Counted from the first letter of the stretch, positions 10,035-20,194 are shown. The stretch is DNA of 64,000 bases from Neoarius graeffei (GCF_027579695.1 NC_083571.1:36496943-36560942); one strand, 5' to 3'. Translations and numbers: made by a program. The notes: a model not told the origin generated them from the sequence alone.

Positions 10035-11130
10035 TCAAGCAATTCTCCCAGCTCTTAATGCTGAGGACTGGAGAGGTCTTTTTCCAGGTGGACCAGAAGA
10101 CACCCAGACAGGTCTGTGGAGGAGAGAATGTGGGGCTGAGAGCAGTGGCATTGGCTTAATCCATTGTTTTAGCAGTTTAATGTGAAAAATTTGGGCACCA
10201 CTGCACTTAGCTGGCTCTTGTACGCGATATTTCACTGGCCCCATGTTCTCAACTACTGTGAACAGGTCCTGATAGCATGCCAAGAACTTGCAGCTAGTGC
10301 TGGGGACCAGGAGGAGGACATGGTCACCAAATTGGAACTCCCTGGGCTGGGCCACCCATTTGAAGAAACGACTTTACTCGGCCTGGTTGGAGAGCAGGTG
10401 CTGGCACATGATAGGGGTCATCTTGTCCATGTGTTCCTGCATCTCCCTTAAATAATTGATTGTGGTCAAGAAAAGGGATGGCTGCTCTTCCAATGCCTTC
10501 TTGGCGATGTGCAGGAGACCCCGGGGCCTTCTCTTGAACAGGAGCTCAATGGATGTGAAACCCATTGATGACTGTGGAGCCTCCCAGACCATGAACAGGA
10601 TTTATGGGATAAGGAGGTCCTGGTGTTGGCTGCCCATGTCCACAATGCATGTCAGCATCCTCCTCAGGGTCTGGTTGAATTTCACAACCAGCCCGTCCAC
10701 TGGGGGTGGTACACAGAGGTGTGGCACTGTCTCACATGCAACAACTGGCACACATCGGCCATGAGTTTTGAGATGAAGGGCATGCCTTTGTCAGTGAGGA
10801 GGTCTTTGAGGATCCCCACATGGGAGAACAGCAGAACCAGTTCCCTGGCAATCTTTTTGGAAGTCACCTTCCTGAGGGGAACTGCCATGAAGTAGTGGGT
10901 GGCATAGCAGGGCAGTGCACTGCCAAAAGGGGGCAGTATTGACAGAAGTTCTTGACTTTGGCATTCATGCCTGGCCAAAGGAAATGAACCTTGATTGTTT
11001 TCCAGGGTATTCTGGTCCACCAGGTGGCAGTGGCATTTGCAGTATGCAACTCACCTTCTGCAGTGCAAGCCTCAGTGTCCTTGTGCTTCCCATCCAGGCA
11101 CACATCTCGCAGTGGCAGGGTGTGGTCCAC
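10035..11130 (-). pseudogene. decayed gypsy element D: integrase part
   Basis: Fragments in different frames give the integrase zinc region (HFLWPGMNAKVKNFCQYC), the core (LLTDKGMPFIS, TSVYHPQWTG), and the C-terminal module (FGDHVLLLVPS, KYRVQEP). Integrase is upstream of RT in element direction, again the Gmr1-like order. There are several frameshifts and no intact catalytic triad in one frame. Confidence 0.75.
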
Positions 11131-11150
11131 TGGTCTCCATGGTGTGCATG

Positions 11151-11155
11151 GTCAT
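11151..11155. other. target site duplication of element C, left copy
   Basis: GTCAT directly before the TGTTAG start of the 5' LTR. The right copy is at 16,658-16,662. It shows a clean insertion of the chromodomain element into element D. Confidence 0.92.
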
Positions 11156-11321
11156 TGTTAGGACTAGGACTGTTTTGGCCTCTAGAGGCCGCTGTTTTTT
11201 CCTTTTTGTGTCATGTTTATTTTGGCCTCTAGAGGCCGCCACTGTTCCTGTGTTTTGTGTTTTTGTTAATTGCCTGTTTAGTCCTAATTATCTTCACCTG
11301 TGTCCTTAATTAGTTTGTGTA

Positions 11322-11351
11322 TTTATACCCCTGAGTTCAGTCCTCTTGTCA
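11322..11351 (+). promoter_or_regulatory. TATA box and predicted transcript start of element C
   Basis: TTTATA at 11,322-11,327 lies about 25-29 bases before ACGGAGTCTTT (11,351-11,361). A normal Pol II start would therefore fall at or next to 11,351. The start itself is inferred from spacing. Confidence 0.6.
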
Positions 11352-11680
11352 CGGAGTCTTTGTGCTGTTATGTTTATCTCCAGTTTCCTCTGTACCGTGT
11401 TCTTTGTTTTGCACTTTGCTTTTCTGTTTTTTTGGCTTTTGTTTTGTACCTTTGGATATTTTTATTTTTGTGATCTTCTGAGCTTTTGCATTTTTGCCTT
11501 TTCCTTTTTGGACTTTGAACTTTTGATATTTTATTTTTCCCTTTGTCTTCCCAGTATTGGTTTATACTCTTTGTTTTTGTTTTTTGTTTTCCCCTGTATA
11601 TAGTGTATATAGTATAAATAAACCTTTTGATACTTTTTCTACTTCTGCCTCACGCCTGTGCATTTGAGTCATCCCCCTGG

Positions 11681-11733
11681 TGGCCTAGTGGGGGTTTGCT
11701 GGATTATCACACCAACGAACCAGGTTTGAATCC
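11681..11733 (+). promoter_or_regulatory. tRNA-like A and B boxes at the end of the 5' LTR
   Basis: TGGCCTAGTGG (11,681-11,691) fits an A box. GGTTTGAATCC (11,723-11,733) is a B box with one change; the 3' LTR has the consensus GGTTCGAATCC at 16,631-16,641. Box starts are 42 bases apart, close to the tRNA spacing. Confidence 0.45.
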
Positions 11734-11750
11734 CAGCAAAACCCTAACAG

Positions 11751-11761
11751 AAAGACTCCGT
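11751..11761 (+). other. self-priming primer binding site of element C
   Basis: AAAGACTCCGT, one base after the LTR, is the perfect reverse complement of ACGGAGTCTTT at the predicted RNA 5' end (11,351-11,361). No TGG-type tRNA primer site is present. The 11-nt length and location match the self-priming scheme known from Tf1 and predicted for its vertebrate relatives. Confidence 0.75.
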
Positions 11762-11762
11762 C

Positions 11763-12758
11763 ATGACCGACTCAGCAGAGGCTGCTTCAACTGTCTACCC
11801 GGCCAACCTTCAGGGAATTATGGCAGCTTTGACATGCTTCGGAGCGACCTTGGACGCTCATGGACGTACGCTCACCAGCCAACGTGAGGCCCTTGCTCGC
11901 CACGAGGTACTGCTTCAGCAAATTGGGAAAACCCTGGCACAACTGACATCTCTGCCTGCATCTCCTGATCCAGCTCCCGCTCCTGCTCCTGTGCCTCCTG
12001 CCATGCTGCCTTCTTCACCTCGCGAACCCAGCCTTCCTGCACCACAGAGGTACGACGGCAAGCACAGTGAGTGCCGAGAGTTCCTTACCCAGTGTCAACT
12101 CACCTTTGAGCTTCAGCCTACCACCTACACTACGGATCGCCGCAAGATTGCCTTTGTGATAACCTTATTAGCTGGTAAGGCGCGAGCCTGGGCTACTGCT
12201 ATCTGGCAAAGACAGGGACCTGAGTGCCTTGATTTCCAGCTGTTCTCTGAAGAGATGCTTCGGGTCTTCGATCAGGCGGACATCAGTACCGACGCAGCCC
12301 GAAAGCTCATGTCCATCTGGCAAGAAGGAAGCGTCGCAGATTACGCCATCTCGTTCTGAACGCTCGCAGCAGTAAGTGGATGGAACGAGACTGCCCTGGT
12401 GTCAGCCTTCCACCATGGGCTGTCTGACCCCAACAAGGACTGTCTGGCCTCTATTGGATGCCCAAGTGACCTCGAAACCCTCATCTCACATGCTATTCGT
12501 CTGGACAACAGGATGAGAGAACGCCACCAAGCCTTGAGCCCCCCCAGCCTCCCTACCTCTACCTGGAAACCGTCTACCTCCTTCAGTGACTGTCCAGAAC
12601 CCATGCAAGTGGGTCGTACTCGCCTCTCCGCATCTGAGAGGGAGCGCAGAAGGAGGGACAAGTGCTGCATCTACTGTGGCAAGCCTGGTCACTTCCGAGC
12701 ATCATGTCCTGAACTCTTGGGAAAAGGACCGCCCCGTCCAGCCGAGGGAGGGTTGTGA
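11763..12758 (+). pseudogene. gag of element C, one nonsense codon
   Basis: The frame starts at ATG 11,763 (MTDSAEAAST), directly after the primer site. It has a predicted helical capsid region with QRYDGKHSECREFLTQCQL and ends in a CCHC knuckle CIYCGKPGHFRASC (about 12,667-12,708). A TGA at 12,357-12,359 interrupts it after ADYAISF; the same frame reopens and runs to a natural stop at 12,756-12,758. A CGA-to-TGA change would explain the break. Gag forms the particle and binds element RNA. Gag and pol frames differ by -1, with a slippery heptamer at 12,719-12,725. Confidence 0.88.
12719..12725 (+). promoter_or_regulatory. -1 ribosomal frameshift heptamer G_GGA_AAA
   Basis: GGGAAAA lies in the gag frame as G-GGA-AAA, fitting the X_XXY_YYZ rule. 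A -1 slip puts ribosomes into the pol frame, which has no stop from 12,725 through the gag stop at 12,756. PEG10-type genes derived from this lineage use a similar GGGAAAC. Confidence 0.7.
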
Positions 12759-15592
12759 CGGGGTCTACCCTCTCTCCCGGACTCCCTGGCCAAGGAATCT
12801 ACATCCCGGTCTCCATCTCCTGGGGTGAGTCTGTCCACTCTTGTCAAGCTTTGTTAGACTCAGGGGCGGCTGGGAACTTTATGGATATTCACTTCGCCCA
12901 AAGCATCAATATTCCGACTGCACCTCTTGAAGTCCCACTGTCTGTGTCTGCCCTCGATGGCCAAGCATTAGGTGATGGAAGAGTCACCCAAGTTACTTCT
13001 CCAGTCTTCCTCCAGTCTCAAGGTCACAAGGAAGAAATATCCCTGCACCTGATTCCTTCACCTGAGTTCCCAGTTATTCTAGGCCTTCCTTGGCTTACTC
13101 GCCACAACCCTCGCATAGACTGGGTAACAAGCCAGGTTGTGGAATGGGGCCCTGCATGCCATGCCTCTTGTCTGCTCTCTAGCTCTCCTGTGTCTCCTGC
13201 CGAGCCCCCTGATCTCACTGAGATATCTCAAGTTCCCACAGAGTACTGGGATCTCAAGGAGGTATTCAGCAAGAGCAGGGCCGCCGTTCTTCCTCCGCAC
13301 CGGGCCTACGACTGTGCCATCGACTTGCTCCCTGGGACTACCCCTCCTCGTGGCAGACTGTTTTCCCTCTCTCAGCCAGAACGCAAGGCCATGGAGGAAT
13401 ACCTCAAAGACGCCCTGGTCTCTGGGTTCATTCGACCCTCCACCTCACCTGCTGGTGCCGGCTTCTTCTTTGTTGGCAAGAAGGATGGGGGGCTCCGACC
13501 ATGTATTGACTACAGGGGCCTGAACAAGATCACTGTGCGCAACCGATATCCCCTTCCGCTGATGTCCACTGCTTTCGACCTGCTCCAAGGCGCCACCGTC
13601 TTCACCAAGTTGGACCTACGGAACGCATACCACCTCATCTGTATCCGACAGGGAGACGAGTGGAAGACTGCCTTTAACACCCCGTCTGGGCACTACGAAT
13701 ACCAGGTGATGCCCTTCGGACTCACCAACGCACCAGCTGTTTTTCAGGCCCTAATCAACGACGTCTTAAGGGACATGATTAACCTGTACATTTTTGTCTA
13801 CCTCGACGACATCCTTATCTTCTCCAAGACCGTGCAGGAGCACCGCCACCATGTCCGCCAGGTTCTCCAGAGGCTGCTACAGAACAATCTGTTCGCCAAG
13901 GCCCAGAAATGCGAATTTCATGTTCCCGAGGTCTCCTTTCTGGGATTTATTGTACGGACAGGCCAACTCCAAATGGACCCTGCCAAGACCCTGGCCGTCC
14001 GGGATTGGCCTACTCCCAAGTCCGTTAAGGAGGTTCAGCGGTTCTTAGGATTCGCTAACTTCTACCGCAAGTTCATCAGGAACTTCAGTTCTGTGGCAGC
14101 ACCCATGTCAGACCTCACCAAAAGGATAGGTGGATCTTATGTCTGGTCTCCTCAGGCAGAAAAGGCATTCAAAGACCTCAAGGACCGCTTCTGCACGGCA
14201 CCCATTCTGGTCCTCCCAGACACCTCCCAACCATTCATCGTGGAGGTGGACGCCTCGGACAGTGGTGTCGGCGCGGTGCTCTCTCAACGTTCGGAAGGAA
14301 AGCTGCACCCCTGCGCTTACTTCTCCCACCGCCTGAGTCCTGCGGAGTCCCGGTACGATGTGGGGGATCGAGAACTGCTACCGGTCAAACTGGCCCTTGA
14401 GGAGTGGAGGCACTGGCTGGAGGGAGCGCAACATCCATTCCTGGTTTGGACTGACCACAAGAACCTGGAGTACCTCCAGCAAGCCAAGAGACTGAACCCT
14501 CGACAGGCTAGGTGGGCCCTGTTTTTCAGTCGGTTTGACTTCACCCTCTCGTACCGCCCCGGCTCCAAGAACACCAAACCTGACGCACTGTCCAGGCTGT
14601 TCTCTGCCACTAACAGGGAGAATGAAGTTGGGCCTATTATCCCGGTGTCCCAGATTGTGGCCCCTGTCCGCTGGGGTATTGAGGAGGCTGTTCGACGAGC
14701 CCAACGCCAGGACCCCGGTCCTGGGACGGGGCCACCGGGCCTCTTGTACGTCCCACATCAAGCCCGGGCCAAGGTTCTCCAGTGGGGTCACTCTTCCCCT
14801 CTCACAGCCCACCCGGGAGCTCGGAGGACCCTGGACTTCCTGAAAAGACACTTCTGGTGGCCTAACATGGAGAAGGAAGTAAGGTCATTTGTCCTGTCCT
14901 GTGAGGTTTGCACCAGAACCAAGAACCCACGACAGCGTCCCCAGGGTCTCCTGCATCCTCTGACCATTCCCCAGCGTCCCTGGTCCCACGTGGCAGTCGA
15001 CTTCATCACGGGTCTCCCTGAGTCACAAGGTAACACGGTCATTTTGGTCATAGTTGACAGATTCTCCAAGGCCTGCCGCTTCATACCACTGTGCAAACTC
15101 CCCTCTGCTCTTGAAACAGCGAAACTTATTTTTAATCATGTCTTCCGAGTCTTTGGTCTTCCACAGGACATCGTCTCAGACCGAGGGCCCCAGTTCTCCT
15201 CCCGAGTGTGGCACGGGTTCTGCAAGGTCATCGGAGCCACTGCCAGCCTCTCCTCTGGGTTTCACCCACAGTCCAATGGTCAGACGGAGAGGCTCAACCA
15301 GGACCTGGAAACCACCCTGCGAGGCCTGGCTATGGATAACCCGACATCGTGGAGCACCTGGCTGCCATGGGCGGAGTACGCCCACAACACCCTGCAGTCA
15401 TCGGCCACCAAGCTGTCGCCATTCCAGTGCCAATTCGGGTTCCAGCCACCTCTGTTCCCGGACCAGGAGGAGGATGGGGGGGGTGCCCTCGGTCAACCAA
15501 TATGTGAGACGGTGTCGCAAGACCTGGAGCAAGGTCAGGAAGACCCTCATACAGACCTCCAGAACCAACCAGACTCAGGCCAACCGCCATAG
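12726..15592 (+). pseudogene. pol of element C: protease, RT, RNase H, integrase core
   Basis: About 950 codons open in the -1 frame relative to gag. In order: protease [10 protein letters not shown] (about 12,850), RT with [24 protein letters not shown] and catalytic [11 protein letters not shown] (about 13,790), RNase [14 protein letters not shown] (about 14,248) and TDHKNLEYL, then integrase with the zinc region [10 protein letters not shown], catalytic [20 protein letters not shown] and [15 protein letters not shown] before integrase is the usual Ty3/gypsy order, opposite to elements A and B. The frame is lost at a run of eight G at about 15,476-15,483 and stops at 15,592; the rest of integrase is in another frame. 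The polyprotein would be made by frameshifting from gag. Confidence 0.93.
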
Positions 15593-16058
15593 AAGACCTG
15601 CCCACGCTTTCCGCCCTGGGCAGCGGGTTTGGCTGTCCACTAAGGACCTTCCGCTGCGGGTGGAGAACCGCAAGCTTGCTCCTCGCTACATTGGCCCCTT
15701 CAAGGTGGTGCGCAGGGTGAACCCTGTCTCCTACTGGCTCCAGTTGCCCCGGACTCTGAGGATCAACCCCACTTTCCATGTTTCCCTGTTGCGGCCCGTA
15801 CTGACGTCTACGTATGCCCCTGCCCCTAGGAACCCCCCACCCCCCCGCATCTTCCAGGGGCAGACTGTGTTCACTGTGAATCGCCTGCTTGACTCCCGCC
15901 GGGTCCGTGGTGGGTTGCAATATCTGGTGGACTGGGAGGGCTATGGTCCTGAGGAGCGCTGCTGGGTTCCTGCTCGGGATGTCCTAGATAAAGAACTGTG
16001 TCGGGACTTCCATTCGGCCCATCCGGATTGCCCTGGGAACGTCAGGAGATGCTCCTAG
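15484..16058 (+). pseudogene. element C integrase C-terminus with chromodomain
   Basis: The frame downstream of the G-run change carries the integrase GPY/F-type module ([14 protein letters not shown]) and [12 protein letters not shown], then a chromodomain with [30 protein letters not shown] and a C-terminal helix. Chromodomains on integrases bind modified histone tails and steer insertion. The stop TAG (16,056-16,058) overlaps the polypurine tract. It belongs to the pol polyprotein and is out of frame only because of the one-base indel. Confidence 0.9.
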
Positions 16059-16067
16059 AGGGGGGGG
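16057..16067 (+). other. polypurine tract of element C
   Basis: AGAGGGGGGGG four bases before the 3' LTR, the expected primer position for plus-strand DNA synthesis. Confidence 0.8.
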
Positions 16068-16070
16068 TCC

Positions 16071-16657
16071 TGTTAGGACTAGGACTGTTTTGGCCTCTAG
16101 AGGCCGCTGTTTTTTCCTTTTCGTGTCATGTTTATTTTGGCCTCTAGAGGCCGCCACTGTTCCTGTGTTTTGTGTTTTTGTTAATTGCCTGTTTAGTCCT
16201 AATTATCTTCACCTGTGTCCTTAATTAGTTTGTGTATTTATACCCCTGAGTTCAGTCCTCTTGTCACGGAGTCTTTGTGCTGTTATGTTTATCTCCAGTT
16301 TCCTCTGTACCGTGTTCTTTGTTTTGCACTTTGCTTTTCTGTTTTTTTGGCTTTTGTTTTGTACCTTTGGATATTTTTATTTTTGTGATCTTCTGAGCTT
16401 TTGCATTTTTGCCTTTTCCTTTTTGGACTTTGAACTTTTGATATTTTATTTTTCCCTTTGTCTTCCCAGTATTGGTTTATACTCTTTGTTTTTGTTTTCC
16501 CCTGTATATAGTGTATATAGTATAAATAAACCTTTTGATACTTTTTCTACTTCCGCCTCACGCCTGTGCATTTGAGTCATCCCCCTGGTGGCCTAGTGGG
16601 GGTTTGCTGGATTATCACACCAACGAACCAGGTTCGAATCCCAGCAAAACCCTAACA
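16071..16657 (+). repeat. 3' LTR of element C
   Basis: 587 bp, near-identical to the 5' LTR; a 7-bp shortening in a T-rich run near 16,497 accounts for the length difference. It keeps palindromes at 16,092-16,105 and 16,139-16,152 and consensus A/B boxes at 16,589-16,599 and 16,631-16,641. GTCAT follows at 16,658-16,662. Confidence 0.95.
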
Positions 16658-16662
16658 GTCAT

Positions 16663-17870
16663 GTCATCCTCTGGATGACGGGCAGCTCCTGTGGGAACCC
16701 AGGCCAGTCTTAACCTAGGAAGAGATGGACATGGATGTCAGAAACCACACCAATAATCAATTTCCACTTCACTCTTCTTGTCTCCAGTCTTGTTGTGGGC
16801 AGTGGCTACCTTTCATGCATTCCCATGCATGCAGGTAACCTTGACAGTACTGTGGTTTCCCGTAGCCACAGGCAGGATTGAGGGCCAAATCAGGGTGATG
16901 GTATTGCCAGAGTTAAGGAGAACCTCCACTGGTCAGCCCTCCATTTGTACAGGGGCACTCAGGACATGGAGGCTGGTGAGGGAGTGGACAATGCAGCCAG
17001 CTATCCATGGTTTCCGGGCTGGACCAGAGGGAGGCTGCTTGGGTATGGTGGGGATGGGCTCATCAAGGGGCCCAAGAGAGAAAGTGGGGTGAGGCAGATG
17101 CCTTTGGGGCCTGGTGTTGGGCCAGGAGGTGGGGGTACGTGCTGCTGCCATCCCCAGCCTCATTTTCACAGTCTCTTGTTTACTCTGGTCCAGGGTCACC
17201 AGAGCACACTCCAGGGAATCTGCCAGCTCAGCAGGGGTCTGGGGAGCCCTCATCCCAACAACCATGCACTCTTCAGGGGTAAGGACACTCCATAGTGACC
17301 TGCTCTACAACCTGGACTGTTTGTTGCTGCAATGCTCCTGTTGTTTTTAAATGCACTGTAGAAATAAAGTGACTTGACTTGACTTGATGAGCATTGCTCA
17401 TTGCTGCAGCCAGTGCTTGGAAGTCCTCAAAAGTTTATCCATCTGGCTGTGGGGGTTAACACCAGCCCGAGATTCCCAGTGGTGGAATTCTGTTGTGGCC
17501 TGGCAGGAGAAGAACCCGCAACGCCCCAAGATCTGCTACTTCAGAATGGGGTAATCCTCTGCTGAGGCCAGGGGGTGGCTGAAGTAGGCCAGTTGGACTT
17601 CTCTCATGAGGAGGGGAGCCAGAGCCCTAGCCCATTCTTCTTCTGGCCAGCTCTCCCTGTATGACATCTGCTCAAAAGTGTACAGGTAAGCTTCTACATT
17701 GTCCACCAAGGTGAGTTTGTGGAGCAGATGGAGAGCCTCCTGGCAGGCATCCAGGAGGTGGACTGGGAGGGGAAAGGCTCTGGCCCACTGCTGCAGCAGC
17801 TACTGGGTGGCAGTTTGGAGACCTTTTGCAAGTTCCTATGGCAGATTAGGGCAGAACCGGCCCTGGCTAC
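16663..17870 (-). pseudogene. decayed gypsy element D: gag and protease part
   Basis: Minus-strand pieces read as gag (MREVQLAYFSHPLASAEDY-like sequence around 17,560-17,640, similar in layout to the EAQLAALQLPADR part of copies A and B) and a protease-proximal region near 16,800-16,990. All frames are broken. A short foreign block at 17,340-17,395 with AATAAAGTGACTTGACTTGA looks like the 3' tail of another repeat. The 5' end and LTR of element D were not found. Confidence 0.6.
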
Positions 17871-18380
17871 ATTTCAGGTGTAGTTTGTTTTATGTATGTA
17901 TGTACTTGCATAGATGTGTACTTGGTCTTCCAATATGGCGCCTAACAAAATCTCGCGGCTCGGTGACATCATGCGGTAGCCCTCTATAGGGCCTGACTAG
18001 CCTTTGGTAACACACTAAACGAATTCTCTTTCATTTTTGGCACTTTTTCTGTTTGTGTAGATGGGAAGACATACTGAGAATCCAAATCGCCAACATTTGA
18101 AATAATAATTGTTTTGAATTATTTCTTGTCTTATTTAATTAAGGTTGTAATAGAATTAGCCTACATTTGGCTTAAGCTGGATGAGACAGAGACATAATTT
18201 TATAGCCATTTGTTAAACAGCTGACAGGGAACGTAACTAACCGTTCCGGGAACGAAATTTTTTTGTTCTAACCGGTTCGGGAATGTCTATTTAATGGTGG
18301 AACTCAAAACCGGAAACGTTAAAATTCCGTTTCTGTTCGGAACGAACCAATAGGAAAAAAATTCTGGTTCAAAGCCCTGC
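17871..18380. other. gene-free stretch ending in an hAT-like terminus
   Basis: No coding region is supported. The right end (about 18,230-18,380) has GGTTCGGGAATG and GTTCGGAACGAACC motifs and ends TGGTTCAAAGCCCTG, which reads CAGGGCTTTGAACCA on the other strand, a typical hAT-type end. The opposite end was not found. Directly after it the receptor-gene intron sequence begins. Confidence 0.4.
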
Positions 18381-18475
18381 TTTACAGTACACTGAGGAGG
18401 GTGTACAAACTTCTGCACAACCTCACAGCAAGTTTTAATTCTTTAGAAAGTGTGGAAAAGCTCAATGTGACTTAC

Positions 18476-18512
18476 ACACGAGAGCGATGAGAGTGACTCT
18501 TGATGTCTCCAT
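18476..18512 (-). pseudogene. orphan leader exon of a lost immune-type receptor
   Basis: The 37-base exon encodes METSRVTLIALV and ends at a consensus donor GTAAGT, as in the four complete genes. About 95 bases of its intron remain, up to 18,381, where an unrelated transposon end begins; V, transmembrane and tail exons are missing. Its CCAAT-containing upstream region (18,582-18,633) is kept. The gene was cut by a transposon-associated deletion or marks the edge of the duplicated cluster. Confidence 0.85.
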
Positions 18513-19374
18513 CTCAGACACTGGTGCTGAGCGGCTCGTGCTGCTGAAGCTCTTTCGTGCGGTTGTGTGTTCTTTAATCTGATTGGTCCACGTCAGTGGA
18601 ACGTTTCTCTCTCGCTCTCTAACAGCTCATTGGTTGCGCTTAAACTGTGATGTTTACTATTTTAAAATGAAGAGACTGATGTAGATAGAATCTTTCACGT
18701 GATTGGTGAAAGCCAATGGAACATTTTTTTATCACCTTGGGGGTCGTGAACGCAGGTTTGTAGCTAAGAAACACTTTTTCCATTCAAAACAAAAAGCCAC
18801 TACAGCAGTGAGCTTCAGATTTATAACATTTAATACCAGATATTTATTTCCCCTCACAGTGGGCTTCTATATATGTTACTTATCTTTGATCTAATTCATC
18901 ATCAATGAAATATCAGAGTCACAGGAGAGATCAGTAATACATACACTCATATGATGTGGAATTACAAGGTGATTTTTCATACCTAGTTTTGTCCTAAGTG
19001 ACTGAGGATTTAACCTGCAGGGTGTAAAGCAGATCTGAGATCAGAGACTGATGGAGGTCAGAGTGTCGCCTGAGGTGCAGGGCCTCACTGTGGGTTTCCT
19101 GTTTCAGGCAGAGTGAAGTTGCTCGCTCATCCATGTACATCTGCTCAGTTTATATTATTATTATTGTTGTTGTTATTGTTTTTATTATTTATAACTGGAT
19201 CCTGTCTGGTTCTCCTGTCAGAGTCAGTGCAGGACAGCATATGATCTACTTTAACTTATTCAGTCTAAAAGAGGGTTTTTATGGAAAGACAAAGCTGATG
19301 ACAGAAAATTGGTGAACACACACACACACACACAGGCTTTAAGAGCGGAGGATAGAAGCATTGTTTTATTTATC
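18513..19374. repeat. receptor upstream module, copy L1
   Basis: Sequence upstream of the leader exon shared with 33,188-34,424, 42,411-43,284 and 62,427-63,349. It contains CCAAT boxes in reverse, a conserved AAACACTTTTTCCATTCAAA block, a short TTA-rich part at about 19,155 and (CA)n near 19,318-19,335. No coding region is supported. Confidence 0.8.
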
Positions 19375-20024
19375 TGATATGTTCATGAGCTGCAGGCCAC
19401 TACAATGTTTTACAGCATATAGCTGGAGGACGGAGGACCTGCAGTCTTGTCTCAGATTAGTGGATCATGCCTGTATTCATCAAATGGCACCATGTGGTTA
19501 AACAAAGAAACATGCAGGATGGCTTCAAACATCTACAGCTGACAGGTGACAATTGTGGCATGCTTAAAGAAAAGGCCAACACGTAGAGCTAAAGAAGATG
19601 CCAGATAGATCAATTAGAACTGAACCATAGAGAAATGGAAGAAGGAGGCATGGTCTGATGAGCCTTGGGGGAAGCCATGGCCTAATGGTTAGAGAAGCAG
19701 TTTTGGGACCATAAGGTTGCCAGTTTGATTCCCTGGACTGCCAGGAATGGCTGAAGTGCCCTTGAGCAAGGCATCTAACCCCCAACTGCTCCCCAGGCTG
19801 CTCTGGGTATGTTGTATGCTCTGGATCAGAGTGGGTGCTGTTAATGTAATGTTTTCTTTTACATTTTGTGGAAGGTCAGGTGCATGTGTGTCTCTTACCT
19901 GAAGAAGAGATGGCACCAGGATGCACTCTGGGAAGAAGGCAAGCTGGCAGAGGCAATGTGATGCTCTGGACAATGTTCTGCTGGGAAACTTTGGGTCCAG
20001 GCTTTCATCTGGATGTTACATTGT
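19375..20024 (+). mobile_element. Tc1/mariner-like remnant, split by a SINE
   Basis: The parts 19,580-19,664 and 19,850-20,024 match the Tc1 fragment at the start of the window, including ATGCTCTGGACAATGTTCTG. It is non-coding now. The left part recurs in the other long spacers (34,425, 43,285 and 63,350), so insertion preceded the duplications; the right part is missing in those copies. Confidence 0.55.
19665..19850 (+). mobile_element. second tRNA-derived SINE family member
   Basis: A box TGGCCTAATGG (19,678-19,688) and B-box-like AGTTTGATTCC (19,722-19,732) are 44 bases apart, as in a tRNA. The body contains GAAGTGCCCTTGAGCAAGGC, a block found in several fish SINE families. It is absent from the same place in the other spacer copies. 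Confidence 0.75.
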
Positions 20025-20194
20025 CTTTTTAATTTGATTAAATTTTATTGAACACAATTTTTTCACGATACCAGAAATTTTAAGTGAATCGATCCAGAGT
20101 GTGTTTCAACTGATCCAAACTCGGTGTCTCTGTTCTTAATGGCCTTGATCATTTAACACCTAGACTGTAGAGCTGATGTTAGATCAGTAACTAA

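Larger units (their letters stand above)
11156..11749 (+). repeat. 5' LTR of element C
   Basis: Starts TGTTAGGACT and ends CCCTAACA. It contains two perfect palindromes GGCCTCTAGAGGCC (11,177-11,190 and 11,224-11,237), a TATA box at about 11,322, a long T-rich part, an AATAAA polyadenylation signal near 11,617, and A/B-box-like sequences at its 3' end. Confidence 0.95.
11156..16657 (+). mobile_element. chromodomain (sushi/Tf1-type) Ty3/gypsy element C
   Basis: A complete 5.5-kb element: 5' LTR, gag, pol with protease-RT-RNase H-integrase order, chromodomain, polypurine tract and 3' LTR, flanked by the 5-bp duplication GTCAT. The LTRs (594 and 587 bp) differ by three substitutions and one 7-bp indel by eye, so insertion was recent. 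Two lesions break the proteins: a TGA in gag at 12,357-12,359 and a one-base length change in a G run near 15,475-15,483 in pol. The TATA box, self-priming match, slippery site and tRNA-like boxes listed separately look undamaged. It sits inside element D. Confidence 0.95.

Noticed and set aside
11346..11603. Phe-rich frame with membrane-protein look in the LTR of element C (also 16,261-16,575)
   Set aside because: T-rich LTR sequence; identical in both LTRs and located in the transcript leader.
16589..16641. A functional tRNA gene at the LTR end
   Set aside because: A and B boxes fit, but no acceptor stem or T-arm pairing could be drawn, so only promoter-like boxes are reported.
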